From contig NZ_KB899711.1 in NCBI RefSeq assembly GCF_000378445.1, positions 27,219 to 91,218 of the forward strand: a DNA stretch of 64,000 bases, in the 5' to 3' direction. This stretch comes from Deinococcus aquatilis DSM 23025. GTDB lineage: Bacteria; Deinococcota; Deinococci; Deinococcales; Deinococcaceae. A model generated the notes under the pieces. The model was not told the origin of the DNA. It saw nothing but the letters and a program-made list of their open reading frames with translations, and searched no databases. How positions within the stretch are numbered: the first letter of the stretch is position 1; each line of letters begins with the position of its first letter. The translations under genes were made by a program, and so were the position numbers. Below are positions 26,726 to 35,216 of the stretch, one piece after another.

Positions 26726-28426
26726 ATGATTAAAGGCAAAGACATTCTCGGACGCAATATTGTTGCCATCAGCACGGGCGAGCGCGTCGAAAGCGTGCGC
26801 GACGTGATTTTCGACCATCAGGGCAATCAGGTCCTGGGCCTGCTCGTCGATGAAGGCGGCTGGTTCCACGCTGCAAAAGCTGTGCCCTTCGAAAAAATCC
26901 GTTCGTTCGGGGAAGACGTCATCATGATCAGCAGCCCCGATGACGTGACCGGCACGCGCGAGGATGGCCGCCTGTCTGATGCGCTGAGCAGCGACGTGAG
27001 CCTGATCGGGATGACTCTGTTGACCACCGACGGCCAGAACCTCGGCAAGATTGCAGATGTGTTTTTTGATGAAAGTACCGGGTATGTGGAAGGGTACGAA
27101 GCTACGGGTGGCCTGTTTGCTGACCTGAGCAGCGGGAGAACCTTTGTGCCCACGCCTGAAAGCGTGCAGATCGGTACCGACGCGGCCATCGTGCCCGTCA
27201 GTGTGGCCGCCGCCATGCAGGAAAGTGAAGCGGGTGGGTTGCAGGGCGCACTCCAGTCGGCGGGCCAGAGCATCAGTGGCGTCTACCAGAACGCTGCTGA
27301 GGGTGTGAAGGGCGCGTACGAGAACATCTCGGAAGCCACCAAAGAGCGCCAGAAAGAGTACTCGGTGGGCAAGACGGCAGGCGGCGACATTACGCTGGAA
27401 GACGGCACCGTGATCGTGCACAAGGGCGACACCATCACCGAGGAACAGGTCACGGCAGCCGAGGCCGCAGGCAAGTTGGGCGCACTGGCAACCGCAGCCA
27501 CGGGCGGCGTGCTGGCCGGAGCGTACGATACGGCCAAGGAGCGCGTGCAGGGCGGCGTGGAAGACATGCGAACTGTCACTGCCGAGCGCCAACTGGCCTA
27601 CGTGGTGGGCAAAACCGCTGGCAGCGACGTGACCACCGATACCGGCGAAGTGATCGTGCATAAAGGCGTGACCATTACCCCTTTCCAGGCTGAACGCGCC
27701 CAGCAGACCGGCAAATTGGCTGCGCTGACGGCAGCGGCCACGGGCGGCTCTCTGTCTGACAGCGTGCAGGACCTCCGCGAGCGCCGGGAAATGGATCCCA
27801 ACTCGCTGGAAGCCACCATTGGCCGCCGCGTGAAAACCGACGTGCGTGCCCCCAGTGGAAGCCTCGTGGCTGCGCAGGGCCAGATTGTGACCCCTGCTCT
27901 GGCCGAACGTGCCCGTCACCTGAACGCCGAAGCTGCCCTTATTGCGGCGACCACCGGAGCCAAAGCCACATCTGATGAGAATGCGGGTGCGGGCGCGGGT
28001 GCAGCCCTTGCAGGCGGCGTGGCAAGCGTCAGTGAAGGGGCCAGCAACCTGCTCGACAAGGCCAAGAGCTGGTTTGGCGAGAAGCGCGAGCAGACTGAAG
28101 AAGCCCTGGAAAACCGTCAGCAGGAGGCGCAGGAACAGAAAATCCGCGACGCACTGGGCCGCCCAGTGAACCGCGTGATTCTGGCCCCCGACGACTCCAT
28201 CATCCTGAACATCGGTGAGATCGTGACCCATAAGGCCGTGGAAGCGGCCCGCAGCGGCGACGTTCTGGATATCTTGCTGGACAGCATCAGCAAGGAAACC
28301 GTGACCATCGACCCCCTCAGCGTCCGCCCGCACGAAACTGGATCGGCAGCGTTGGAAGGGCAGGGCGACCTGGGTGAGACAGGCGCAGCGCCCACCAACA
28401 CGAACGATCCTCACCGGCCTATGTAA
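26726..28426 (+). CDS. PRC-barrel protein with four C-terminal repeat modules
   Basis: A 566-residue soluble protein. Two PRC-barrel domains (about residues 1-80 and 90-165; [20 protein letters not shown], then [20 protein letters not shown]) are followed by four related modules of roughly 46 residues at about 212-260, 293-341, 365-412 and 476-523. The pattern is xDVTxxxGxVIVHKGxTIT, then a helix ending GKLxALxxAATGG. Modules 1 and 2 are near-identical; 3 and 4 are diverged. Helical, charged linkers join them. PRC barrels serve as binding or assembly domains. AGGAG before ATG 26726 supports the start. The exact role is unknown; a stress-related structural role is only a guess. Confidence 0.8.
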   Translation: MIKGKDILGRNIVAISTGERVESVRDVIFDHQGNQVLGLLVDEGGWFHAAKAVPFEKIRSFGEDVIMISSPDDVTGTREDGRLSDALSSDVSLIGMTLLTTDGQNLGKIADVFFDESTGYVEGYEATGGLFADLSSGRTFVPTPESVQIGTDAAIVPVSVAAAMQESEAGGLQGALQSAGQSISGVYQNAAEGVKGAYENISEATKERQKEYSVGKTAGGDITLEDGTVIVHKGDTITEEQVTAAEAAGKLGALATAATGGVLAGAYDTAKERVQGGVEDMRTVTAERQLAYVVGKTAGSDVTTDTGEVIVHKGVTITPFQAERAQQTGKLAALTAAATGGSLSDSVQDLRERREMDPNSLEATIGRRVKTDVRAPSGSLVAAQGQIVTPALAERARHLNAEAALIAATTGAKATSDENAGAGAGAALAGGVASVSEGASNLLDKAKSWFGEKREQTEEALENRQQEAQEQKIRDALGRPVNRVILAPDDSIILNIGEIVTHKAVEAARSGDVLDILLDSISKETVTIDPLSVRPHETGSAALEGQGDLGETGAAPTNTNDPHRPM

Positions 28427-28468
28427 ACCGGGCCATAGGCGATGGGCCATAAGTCCAGAGCCACAGAG

Positions 28469-28514
28469 AACAGAGGCAGCCCATATTTCAGGCTGCCTCT
28501 GTTGTTCTGTTCTT
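28469..28514 (+). terminator. Intrinsic terminator of the PRC-barrel gene
   Basis: A 13-bp perfect stem AACAGAGGCAGCC/GGCTGCCTCTGTT (28469-28481, 28491-28503) with a 9-nt loop is followed by GTTCTGTTCTTT. An outer pair TGGGCCATAA/TTATGGCCCA (28443 and 28514) extends the structure. Confidence 0.82.
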
Positions 28515-28541
28515 TATGGCCCAAAATCCATAGTCTTGCCT

Positions 28542-29834
28542 TCAGTTCCTGAAGATCACCTCTTCTCGCCCGAACGAACGCCGCGCAACGAGCGCCAGCA
28601 CGAATGCTCCCAGCAGATTGGCAGCAATGGCGATCAGGACATTCGGGGCCGTGACAGTGCCGCGTACGGTGTCCAGAATGGCGAGCATGGAGCCGAACAG
28701 CGGGATGGCGTACAGGGCTGGCCCGGTGCTGAGAAAGTCGCTGAATTGCAGCAGCACGGCGGGAATGACGATGGCGAGACTGAGCGGCGTGACATAGGTC
28801 TGGGCTTCCTTGTAGGACCGGGCATAGATGCTGAGGGCAATCAGGACGGCGCTGATAAGCAGGGCTGCGCTGATGGCCGCACCGATCAGGGCCACCGCCG
28901 CGCCGAAGCCGAGGCTGAGCTGACCCCCAAAGGCCTGCGACAATTCCGCACTGCTGGCCGACTGCCCCCGCTGCAACCAGGCCGCGACAATGCCGCTGGC
29001 GAGAAATCCTATAACGCTGAAGCACGCGCTGGTCAGGGCGGTCAGGGTGGTTGCCAGCAGTTTTCCGGCCACGACTTCACCCCGCCGCACGGGGGAGACC
29101 AGCAGGCTTTCCAGTGTGCCGCGCTCCTTTTCGCCTGCGGTGGCGTCGAGCGCGGTTGCCATTGCCCCGGTCAGAATAAAGTTCAGCATCAGAAGGGGAA
29201 TCAGGAAGGCCAGTTGGCCGCTGCGCTGCTGCTGGGGTGGGCTGGCATCGACAGGCTTGATCTGAACAGGCGTGAGGGTGTCGGCAGTCAGGCCCAGCGC
29301 GGTCAGGCGCTCCAACGTCAGCGTGCGGTTGTAGGCGTCTACCGTGTCCTGCACCTTGCCGTAGGCCCCGGTCTGGGCACGCAGGCTGGTCAGTTTGGCG
29401 TAGACCTCCAGTGTGCCGGTGCCGTCGCCTGCGCGGGCAGGAAGGGCAGCAGGCGCACGCAGGGCAGCTTCTACATCACCGTCTTCCACGGCGCGGCGCG
29501 GGTCGGTGATCGTCACGAGCGTCACGCCTGCCCGCAGCACCGAGCCATCGGGCGCTTTTTCATCGCGCTGAAGGGCGGCACGCAGGGCTGGGGGCAGGGT
29601 GCCCACCACCCCGACCTTCTGGCGTTCCTGCTGCTGGCCGCCCACAAATTTGCCCAGCAGTTGCGGCAGCCCCAGCGTAAACAGTGGAATCAGCAGCAGC
29701 GGAATCAGGACCGTGCCCATCAGGGTGCGGCGGTCACGCAGGGTTGCCAGCAGGTCGCGGACGGCCACGCGCCAGACCATGCCGGGGCGCAGGGCTTCAG
29801 AGCTGCGGCGGGGTGGTAGAGGTTCAGATGACAT
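28542..29834 (-). CDS. ABC-2 type transporter permease (NatB-like)
   Basis: A 430-residue membrane protein with one N-terminal helix ([19 protein letters not shown]), a large extracytoplasmic domain (about residues 55-215) and a C-terminal block of five to six helices. The stretch [20 protein letters not shown] is the hallmark of the ABC-2/NatB exporter permeases. It pairs with the ATPase immediately upstream, whose coding end overlaps its start by 11 bp. NatAB systems expel sodium; other members export drugs or peptides, so the substrate is open. ATG 29834 (MSSEPLPP) is preferred to a start nine codons upstream because it is nearer the ATPase stop. Confidence 0.85.
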   Translation of the reverse strand: MSSEPLPPRRSSEALRPGMVWRVAVRDLLATLRDRRTLMGTVLIPLLLIPLFTLGLPQLLGKFVGGQQQERQKVGVVGTLPPALRAALQRDEKAPDGSVLRAGVTLVTITDPRRAVEDGDVEAALRAPAALPARAGDGTGTLEVYAKLTSLRAQTGAYGKVQDTVDAYNRTLTLERLTALGLTADTLTPVQIKPVDASPPQQQRSGQLAFLIPLLMLNFILTGAMATALDATAGEKERGTLESLLVSPVRRGEVVAGKLLATTLTALTSACFSVIGFLASGIVAAWLQRGQSASSAELSQAFGGQLSLGFGAAVALIGAAISAALLISAVLIALSIYARSYKEAQTYVTPLSLAIVIPAVLLQFSDFLSTGPALYAIPLFGSMLAILDTVRGTVTAPNVLIAIAANLLGAFVLALVARRSFGREEVIFRN

Positions 29835-30570
29835 GGGCGGCTTCCTCCCTGGGTGTACCACGCAGAAGTGCGAAAAAAGCCCGTTCCAGATTGCGTTCCC
29901 CGGTGCGGGACAGAATGCCCTGCAAAGTATCTACGGTCACCAGTTTTCCTTCGTGCAAGATTGCCATCCGGTCACAGACCTCCTCGGCCTCGCTCATGAC
30001 GTGGGTGGAATACACGGTCAGGCGGCCCGGAGCGCGGGTAGCGGCCACGAAATCCAGCAGGGTACGCCGCGCAAAAATATCGAGGCCGCTGGACGCCTCA
30101 TCCAGAATCAACACGGCGGGATCGTGGATCACGGCACGCGCGATCACGACTTTCTGGCGCATCCCGGTGCTGTATTCGCCTGCCCGGACATCCAGCGTGC
30201 GGCCCAGTTCCAGGCGCGTATCGAGTTCGGCAATGCGGGCATCGGTCTGGCTGCGGCTCATGCCGTACAGCCCCGCAAAAGAGCGCAGTACCTCGCGGCC
30301 AGTCAGGCGGGCGGGCAGGCCCATGCCCCCGTTGACTACCCCCACCACACGCCGTACTGCTTCGGGATCGCGCTGCACGTCGTGGCCCGCCACCCTTGCA
30401 GTGCCCGAGGTGGGCGTGAGTAGAGTCGCCAGCAACCGGAGCAGCGTCGTTTTGCCTGCCCCGTTCGGTCCCAGCAGCCCGAAGACCTCGCCCTCATGGG
30501 CAGAGAGGGTCACATCCGAGAGAGCCGTGTGTTTTCCGTATGTTTTGGTGAGGTTCTGAATCTCAAGCAT
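29824..30570 (-). CDS. ABC transporter ATP-binding protein (NatA-like)
   Basis: A 248-residue ATPase with Walker [19 protein letters not shown] (about residue 32), signature [20 protein letters not shown] and Walker [19 protein letters not shown]. The GMRQKV form of the signature is typical of exporters such as NatA. ATG 30570 ([12 protein letters not shown]) starts within the last codons of the XRE regulator gene (8-bp overlap), so regulator, ATPase and permease form one coupled unit. A longer frame upstream exists but is not ABC-like. Confidence 0.88.
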   Translation of the reverse strand: MLEIQNLTKTYGKHTALSDVTLSAHEGEVFGLLGPNGAGKTTLLRLLATLLTPTSGTARVAGHDVQRDPEAVRRVVGVVNGGMGLPARLTGREVLRSFAGLYGMSRSQTDARIAELDTRLELGRTLDVRAGEYSTGMRQKVVIARAVIHDPAVLILDEASSGLDIFARRTLLDFVAATRAPGRLTVYSTHVMSEAEEVCDRMAILHEGKLVTVDTLQGILSRTGERNLERAFFALLRGTPREEAAHVI

Positions 30571-30775
30571 GGTCTTGTCCTCCTTCTGGATCGCTGAAAA
30601 TCTCCTCGATAGGCCGCCCGAAGACCCGTGCCAGGCGAAAGGCGAGGGGCAAACTGGGGTCATATCGGCCCGTTTCCAGCGCATTTACGGTCTGACGGCT
30701 CACGTCCAGCGCGGCGGCAAGGTCGGCCTGAGTCCATTGACGCTCGGCCCGCAGGACCCGGATTCTGTTGTCCAT
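30563..30775 (-). CDS. Small XRE-family DNA-binding regulator
   Basis: A 70-residue protein that is almost entirely one helix-turn-helix domain: MDNRIRVLRAERQWTQADLAAALDVSRQTVNALETGRYDP matches the YozG/XRE small regulators. The tail FGRPIEEIFS is also typical. Such regulators sit next to a small membrane protein and ABC exporters and usually repress the unit. The palindrome at 31453-31469 is a candidate operator. It is on -, overlapping the ATPase gene. Confidence 0.88.
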   Translation of the reverse strand: MDNRIRVLRAERQWTQADLAAALDVSRQTVNALETGRYDPSLPLAFRLARVFGRPIEEIFSDPEGGQDHA

Positions 30776-30987
30776 ACCCGCCGCCTACCCGCGTGCGTCG
30801 CGGCGGTACAGGGAGGCAGTCGCGGCATAAAACGTCGGGAGAGTGGCGCTCCGGGCAAGGGACTGCCAACAGACCGATGGACGAATGTTCGTGAAAAGAG
30901 AATCTGTGCCCAGTGCGCCGGAAATAGTCCAATCCATCAGGCCAGTCACCGAAACCATCCCATAGCTGGGGCTAACGCCACCGCCCC

Positions 30988-31419
30988 TCATCTGCCCCGC
31001 CCATCCCGTGCTGCCAGCGTGCAGCCGACCACGCCCCAGACGGTCATTCCGGCCAGATAAAGCACCCAGGGGGGCGTGTGAAAGTCCAGCATCGCCTCCA
31101 ACGAGATGAGCATTCCGGCCAGTACCATGACCACCAGGAAGGCGATGCTGGCAGCGCGGGCATGGAGTTGCCGCCCATATTCGTCCATCTGCCGGATACT
31201 TAGCACGGTCATGACGGCAAAAAAGAGGGGCAGGGCTGCCAGCACGCCTGCGCCCAGGCCAGTGAAAACAGGAAGGTTCCGTGCCCGCCCGATGGCAGCG
31301 GCGATAGCGCCCAACAGGGCAACGCCGCCACCACCCCAGCCCATCCACAAGCTCAATCTGCTGACTCGGCGTTCCCGCGGTGTGGATTGAAATGGACCTT
31401 GAGAGTGAATCGGATTCAT
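30988..31419 (-). CDS. Small membrane protein linked to XRE regulator
   Basis: A 143-residue protein with four hydrophobic helices (about residues 30-50, 55-82, 92-112 and 120-137). The charged loop between helices 2 and 3 reads MDEYGRQLHARAAS, similar to the MDEMQRRI loop of membrane proteins that accompany YozG-type regulators. ATG 31419 is chosen because AAGGAGG stands a few bases upstream, behind a clear promoter at 31440-31468. Two hundred bases separate it from the regulator gene and hold no convincing ORF. Function unknown. Confidence 0.7.
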   Translation of the reverse strand: MNPIHSQGPFQSTPRERRVSRLSLWMGWGGGGVALLGAIAAAIGRARNLPVFTGLGAGVLAALPLFFAVMTVLSIRQMDEYGRQLHARAASIAFLVVMVLAGMLISLEAMLDFHTPPWVLYLAGMTVWGVVGCTLAARDGRGR

Positions 31420-31439
31420 GTCAAGCCTCCTTGACATCG

Positions 31440-31468
31440 AGAGTAAAGTGAGCTTGACTTCGTGTCAA
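31440..31468 (-). promoter_or_regulatory. Promoter of the membrane protein/XRE/NatAB unit
   Basis: On the minus strand TTGACA (31468-31463) and TACTCT (31445-31440) are separated by 17 bases, a canonical spacing. Transcription would start near 31433, a short distance before the ribosome-binding site and ATG at 31419. Confidence 0.75.
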
Positions 31469-31469
31469 G
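31453..31469. promoter_or_regulatory. Palindromic operator CTTGAC-N5-GTCAAG over the -35 box
   Basis: CTTGAC (31453-31458), five bases, GTCAAG (31464-31469) overlaps the -35 element. Further half-sites, TCAAG near 31421 and CTTGAC near 31430, lie around the ribosome-binding site. This is probably the binding site of the XRE regulator encoded in the unit (inference). Confidence 0.6.
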
Positions 31470-31497
31470 TGTCTTTTACATAAGATGGCGTTTGGGC

Positions 31498-31860
31498 ATT
31501 TGTTAAGCTTCGGGTCAGATGACGTGCAAAGGCGAGATGGCCTACGTTTCGTGGGGACTTAAACCGTTTAAGATGCGCCACCTTTTGTACGCGGCATTGC
31601 TGATTGGTGCCGATGCTGAAGGCCAACTTGCCTTTCGCTCATCCAATATGAGAGCGTACCTGTTACAATAGGAAAGTTGAGCTTGGCGACGTTCTTGTAC
31701 TTGGTTCAAGATTGTCACGAAGTCCCTGGTCTCCCTGGCCCTGCTCTCTGGCACATCGTCTGCTGGCCCATGATCTGAAAGTTATTGTCTGTGCTGGGCC
31801 GTGAGTTTAAACCACCTGACCAAACGACTGAGTTTCGACCAATAAGTTTTCATTTCAGTG
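31498..31860. other. Gene-poor stretch, AT-richer than neighbours
   Basis: No ORF with family resemblance, ribosome-binding site or matching codon use was seen on either strand. A 70-codon minus frame at 31542-31754 has no supporting signal. It may be degraded mobile DNA, but nothing in it could be identified. Confidence 0.4.
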
Positions 31861-31938
31861 CCATTCATCGTTGACAAGCAGTTCCTAGAAATTGCTTCCC
31901 TGCTGCGGCGTTTCCGCAGTATCTCTGGAGGAGAGTGC

Positions 31939-32445
31939 ATGTTTAACCCCCCTACCCTGGAAGACCTGCAAGAAACCCGCCGCGCCAATGAAAAGCTGGT
32001 GCTCAAAGCCCTCGAAAGCAAGCCTGAGTGGGTGGAAACCGAACTGGCCAAGACGACCAGCTTGGCCTTGTCTCACCTCCGCGCCGCGCTGGCGAGCCTG
32101 TTGGATCAGGGCCGCGTGCGTCGCCTGCCCGGAACCGGAACCCGTGCCGTGTACGGCCTGGCTGACCCTGGCTTGGCCGACGTGCCTGCCACGCCCCTGA
32201 CCAGCGACGCCAAGAAAGTCCGCGATTATCTGGAAGGCCGCGCCGACAGCGCCCTGTACATGAGCGACCAGCTCCGTATGACCCGTGAAGACGTGATGAC
32301 GGCCCTCAGCCTGCTGAACGCACACGGCATGATCACCTGCACCTTCGTGGGCAGCCTCGTGATTTTCCGTCTGAAGGAAACGCAGGCGCTGGGCCAGGAG
32401 CAGGCCGTTCCTGCGCCTACCACCAAGAAAAAGCAAGTCGCTTAA
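31939..32445 (+). CDS. Tandem winged-helix DNA-binding-like protein
   Basis: A 168-residue protein with two helix-turn-helix/wing units. The first (about residues 8-75) contains [35 protein letters not shown]; the second (about 90-150) contains [32 protein letters not shown]. The tail PTTKKKQVA is basic. This fits a small transcription regulator; no specific family is recognised. ATG 31939 follows GGAGGAG, a strong ribosome-binding site, which rules out the longer upstream frame. A hairpin terminator at 32471 ends the unit. Confidence 0.7.
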   Translation: MFNPPTLEDLQETRRANEKLVLKALESKPEWVETELAKTTSLALSHLRAALASLLDQGRVRRLPGTGTRAVYGLADPGLADVPATPLTSDAKKVRDYLEGRADSALYMSDQLRMTREDVMTALSLLNAHGMITCTFVGSLVIFRLKETQALGQEQAVPAPTTKKKQVA

Positions 32446-32470
32446 ACCGGTTTCAGTTAAATCAGTTCCG

Positions 32471-32518
32471 GAAGTTGCCGCGTCCTCCCCTGTGGAAGCG
32501 CGGCAACTTCGCCTTTTG
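32471..32518 (+). terminator. Intrinsic terminator of the winged-helix gene
   Basis: A 12-bp perfect stem GAAGTTGCCGCG/CGCGGCAACTTC (32471-32482, 32499-32510) with a 16-nt loop is followed by GCCTTTTGCT. Confidence 0.78.
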
Positions 32519-32543
32519 CTCAGCCCTGTTCACACTCTGCCCC

Positions 32544-32549
32544 TACACT
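32544..32549 (+). promoter_or_regulatory. -10 box TACACT, leaderless start of the lipoprotein gene
   Basis: TACACT is followed by six bases and the ATG at 32556. No ribosome-binding site is seen between them. Confidence 0.55.
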
Positions 32550-32555
32550 GGCTCC

Positions 32556-32939
32556 ATGCTCTCCCGCTCCTTTGCTCTGGCTGCGGCCCTGACGCTGTTG
32601 GCTCCGGCCCTCGGCGGTTGCCGTTACAACTTCGTGCCCCTCATTCCGCCTGAGGTGAAGGTGGATTTTCCGGCGCGGATTACGGGGGCGGCCCTGACCC
32701 GTAGCGGCGAACGGTTGACCCTGCAGGCCGCTTTGGAAGGGCGGTTCGATCCCGGTTATCTGAGTGTGGTGTGGTTTGACGGTGGCCGCGAATTGGGCCG
32801 CGACAGCGTGTATCTGGACGCTGAAACCCGCAAGGCCAGCTTTGTCCTGACGGCCCCCGATCCGGGCGCTTACCGTGCACTCCTGTCTTTTGGAGGCAAT
32901 GTGCTGCGGCAGGTGGAATTGTATGAGGTGCAGCCATGA
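32556..32939 (+). CDS. Predicted lipoprotein, unknown function
   Basis: A 127-residue protein starting [22 protein letters not shown]; the lipobox LGGC predicts lipid attachment at Cys22. The rest is a compact beta-type domain ([53 protein letters not shown]) resembling an immunoglobulin-like fold. The start is set by the leaderless promoter and the signal peptide. Its TGA overlaps the next ATG as ATGA (32936-32939), coupling it to the pyrophosphatase-like gene. Confidence 0.72.
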   Translation: MLSRSFALAAALTLLAPALGGCRYNFVPLIPPEVKVDFPARITGAALTRSGERLTLQAALEGRFDPGYLSVVWFDGGRELGRDSVYLDAETRKASFVLTAPDPGAYRALLSFGGNVLRQVELYEVQP

Positions 32940-33346
32940 CGCCCCATGAGCAGGAATGGCTTGGCGTGGTCGAATGGAGCGCGGGCACCCGCGAGCGCCT
33001 GATCTGGCGTGCCGGAAGGCTGGAACCCTACCGCACCGAACCTCTGCCCGCGCCCGTCAATTACGGTTGCCTGCCCGGTACCTTCAATCCTGCCGACGCT
33101 GCCGAGGTGGATGCCGTGTGGCTTGGGGTTCCTCTGGCGGTGGGCACGCAGATCACGGCCCGTCCCACTGGCCTGCTGCACCTGGCCGACAACGATCACA
33201 AGGTCATTTTCGGCACCCTGGAAGAAGGAGCTAGGGAGCTGCTGGCGTGGTTTCCGGCAGGCCGGGGGGCGACGTTGCTGGGGCCGCAGCAGGCACAAGA
33301 CTGGCTGGAATCGCTGGTTGCTGCGCCTTCCAGTCCTGTGCCATAG
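32936..33346 (+). CDS. Degenerate inorganic-pyrophosphatase-like protein
   Basis: A 136-residue soluble protein. The stretch [25 protein letters not shown] and the later [20 protein letters not shown] follow the soluble family I pyrophosphatase pattern (PxNYGxIPxTxxxDGDPLDVLVLG; xxRPxGxLxMxDEGExDxKI). The acidic metal-binding cluster is mostly lost: the GDPLD site reads AAEVD, the DE pair near the second loop is reduced, and the protein is shorter than the usual 170-180 residues. Hydrolysis of pyrophosphate is therefore unlikely. It starts at ATGA overlapping the lipoprotein gene. Its last 116 bp overlap the convergent gene at 33231. Confidence 0.6.
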   Translation: MTPHEQEWLGVVEWSAGTRERLIWRAGRLEPYRTEPLPAPVNYGCLPGTFNPADAAEVDAVWLGVPLAVGTQITARPTGLLHLADNDHKVIFGTLEEGARELLAWFPAGRGATLLGPQQAQDWLESLVAAPSSPVP

Positions 33347-34211
33347 GGCGAATTCGGGCCAGCACCCAGTTCAGTGCGTCGCTGCCCGGATAGGACACGG
33401 CGCTGTGATCCTCACGGGCTGACACGTAGGTCTGGATCCCTGCCGCGCTGCCGTCCAGGCGGGCATTGCGCGACAGATCGAAGAGGTAGTTGATCAGCAG
33501 GCCGCTGCCGTTCGTGCGGGCAGGGAGGCGCTTGCTCTGGACTTCCAGATTGACGGCCACATTGGGCCACACCACGTCCTTGGAAATCAGTGAACCTCTT
33601 GCCAGCAGGGGTACGCCCGGCACACTCAGGCTGTCGCAGGCGCTGATGGCACTGGGAAGGCCGTCCGGCGGCACTGGAAGCCCACGTATTCCCGCCGCGT
33701 GGTCGGCCCGCCAGGCAGTACAGATGCCGTCCAGATCGATCTGAAGCGCAAACGTCACCTCTGGATAGACGCGGGTGAGGTAATGCAGCCACGCTACCCC
33801 CTGCGAGTGCCCCAGCAGAACCACGCGTGGCGGCGTCGGCCCCTTCAGCCAACCGTTCTTCAGGCGCTCGAAGTCGGCCAGCAGTGCGCCGAAGCCCCGT
33901 TGGGGAGCTTGCACCTGCAACGAATCGAACTGTACCGCCGCATTGCTGGCGTATCCGGCCACCTGCACGGTGAGGCCTGCCGCCGCCACTGCATCGGCAA
34001 CCGCGTCCAGGGTTCCCCGAGAACTCAGATAATCCCAGTTGTCGCGCGGAGCCGAGCAGGGCGGCCCGCAGCGACCCGAGACGCTCAGGATAACCACGTC
34101 CGGTGGGGGGCCAGCCAGATTCAGGGCCGCACTTCGCCCGGTGTGCACCGTGATAGGCGCACAGGCAGACAGGAGAAGCAGCAGGAAGAAGAAACGCAGG
34201 AGAACAAACAT
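33231..34211 (-). CDS. Alpha/beta-hydrolase-like lipoprotein
   Basis: A 326-residue exported protein. [19 protein letters not shown] is a lipoprotein signal with Cys17. The nucleophile elbow GHSQG (in [20 protein letters not shown], about residue 134) marks an alpha/beta hydrolase, and a late histidine in [10 protein letters not shown] could complete the triad. Esterase or lipase activity is likely; the substrate is unknown. The ATG at 34211 has TACACT eight bases upstream on the minus strand. The last 30 or so residues are proline/alanine-rich and lie in the region shared with the convergent gene. Confidence 0.72.
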   Translation of the reverse strand: MFVLLRFFFLLLLLSACAPITVHTGRSAALNLAGPPPDVVILSVSGRCGPPCSAPRDNWDYLSSRGTLDAVADAVAAAGLTVQVAGYASNAAVQFDSLQVQAPQRGFGALLADFERLKNGWLKGPTPPRVVLLGHSQGVAWLHYLTRVYPEVTFALQIDLDGICTAWRADHAAGIRGLPVPPDGLPSAISACDSLSVPGVPLLARGSLISKDVVWPNVAVNLEVQSKRLPARTNGSGLLINYLFDLSRNARLDGSAAGIQTYVSAREDHSAVSYPGSDALNWVLARIRPMAQDWKAQQPAIPASLVPAAAPATSPPGLPETTPAAP

Positions 34212-34219
34212 TCCGAACC

Positions 34220-34225
34220 AGTGTA
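34220..34225 (-). promoter_or_regulatory. -10 box TACACT before the hydrolase gene
   Basis: On the minus strand TACACT (34225-34220) is followed by eight bases and the ATG at 34211. Confidence 0.45.
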
Positions 34226-34375
34226 CGAGCAGGCAGGTTGGCTGGGGTCAGGCAGGAGAGGAGTGAGGGGTTGCGCTCAGATGAACTGTGTTGTCCTGAA
34301 TTGCCCTGGAAAGGCTTATCAGGCGGCCCCCTCTGCTTTCCGTAACACCCTCCCACCCGCTGTCAGGACATATCG

Positions 34376-34505
34376 GCCTGTTCGTACCAAATAGCGAGAC
34401 TCCGCGAGAATCATCCGACCCGCAGAGCTGTGCAGCAGAGCGAGGGACAAACGGTACGGGTTGGCGACGATGGACGACCCTGTCGGCGTTTTCCCGGATG
34501 TTCGG
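34376..34505. repeat. Dispersed repeat (copy C)
   Basis: The core CGCAGAGCTGTGCAGCAGAGCGAG (about 34422) is the same as in the elements at 14702, 20390 and 46570. Outer complementary pieces such as CATCCG and CGGATG flank it, but no clean long terminal repeat is visible. It lies between the hydrolase and response-regulator genes. Confidence 0.5.
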
Positions 34506-34508
34506 GAA

Positions 34509-35216
34509 TCAAGACAAGTCCGTCTCAGTCGCCGTGTCTCCCGATGCCCGGTAAAGTTTGGCAGGCCGCCCTGCCAGCCCGTACTGATGATCCAGCTGAG
34601 CACGGCCAACCCGCACCAGATGTTCCAGATACCGCCAGGCAGTCACGCGGCTCAGGGCCACGCGGTCTCCTATTTCTTCTGCGCTGGTGGGCCGTCCCGT
34701 CACTTCCAGCGCCAGATAGACCCGTTCCAGCGTGTGTGGGTCGATGCCGCGTGGCAGGGCTTCGGCAGTGCTCGCGCTGATGCCCAGCAGGCGATCCAGA
34801 CTGGCCTGATCCAGCCGGGGTGCAGGGGCGGCGGCGGGCGTATGGCGGGCGCGGTGGCGGGCCACCAGTTCGGCCAATCTTGCCCCCGTAAACGGCTTGA
34901 TCAGGTAGTCGAAAGCGCCGTGCGCCAACGCCGTGCGGACACTGAATTCATCATCGGCGGCGGTAATCAGGGCGATGTCTGTGGTGCGGCCCTGCGTGCG
35001 CCAGTGCCTCAGCAGCCCCAGGCCACTGCCGTCGGGCAGATGGACATCCAGCAAGATGAGATCGGGGGAGAGGGCCTGTGCCAGTGCGTCACCCTGGGCG
35101 CAGGTGGCGGCGCTGCCCACCACATGCACGTCTGGATCGCGCTCCAGCAGATCCCGGTTCACGCGGGCTACCCGCAGATCATCCTCGACCAGCAGCACCC
35201 GCACCCGCGCACTCAT
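34509..35216 (-). CDS. Response regulator, CitB/DcuR type
   Basis: A 235-residue regulator with a receiver domain (about 1-120) having the phosphorylated aspartate in [18 protein letters not shown], the conserved threonine in ALITAADDE and lysine in [11 protein letters not shown]. The C-terminal half has a helix-turn-helix ([28 protein letters not shown]) characteristic of CitB/DcuR/DctR regulators of carboxylate transport. ATG 35216 overlaps the kinase gene by 4 bp. The adjacent tripartite tricarboxylate transporter, read divergently from the kinase, is the probable target. Confidence 0.92.
   Translation of the reverse strand: MSARVRVLLVEDDLRVARVNRDLLERDPDVHVVGSAATCAQGDALAQALSPDLILLDVHLPDGSGLGLLRHWRTQGRTTDIALITAADDEFSVRTALAHGAFDYLIKPFTGARLAELVARHRARHTPAAAPAPRLDQASLDRLLGISASTAEALPRGIDPHTLERVYLALEVTGRPTSAEEIGDRVALSRVTAWRYLEHLVRVGRAQLDHQYGLAGRPAKLYRASGDTATETDLS

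Noticed and set aside
26705..28450. 581-codon minus-strand frame opposite the PRC-barrel gene
   Set aside because: Its apparent repeats merely mirror those of the real gene, and there is no start signal.
30776..30987. Possible small gene between the XRE regulator and the membrane protein
   Set aside because: The frames there are continuations of shadows, with no start signal; left as untranslated operon spacer.
31542..31754. 70-codon minus-strand frame in the gene-poor stretch
   Set aside because: No ribosome-binding site, promoter spacing, family resemblance or downstream terminator.
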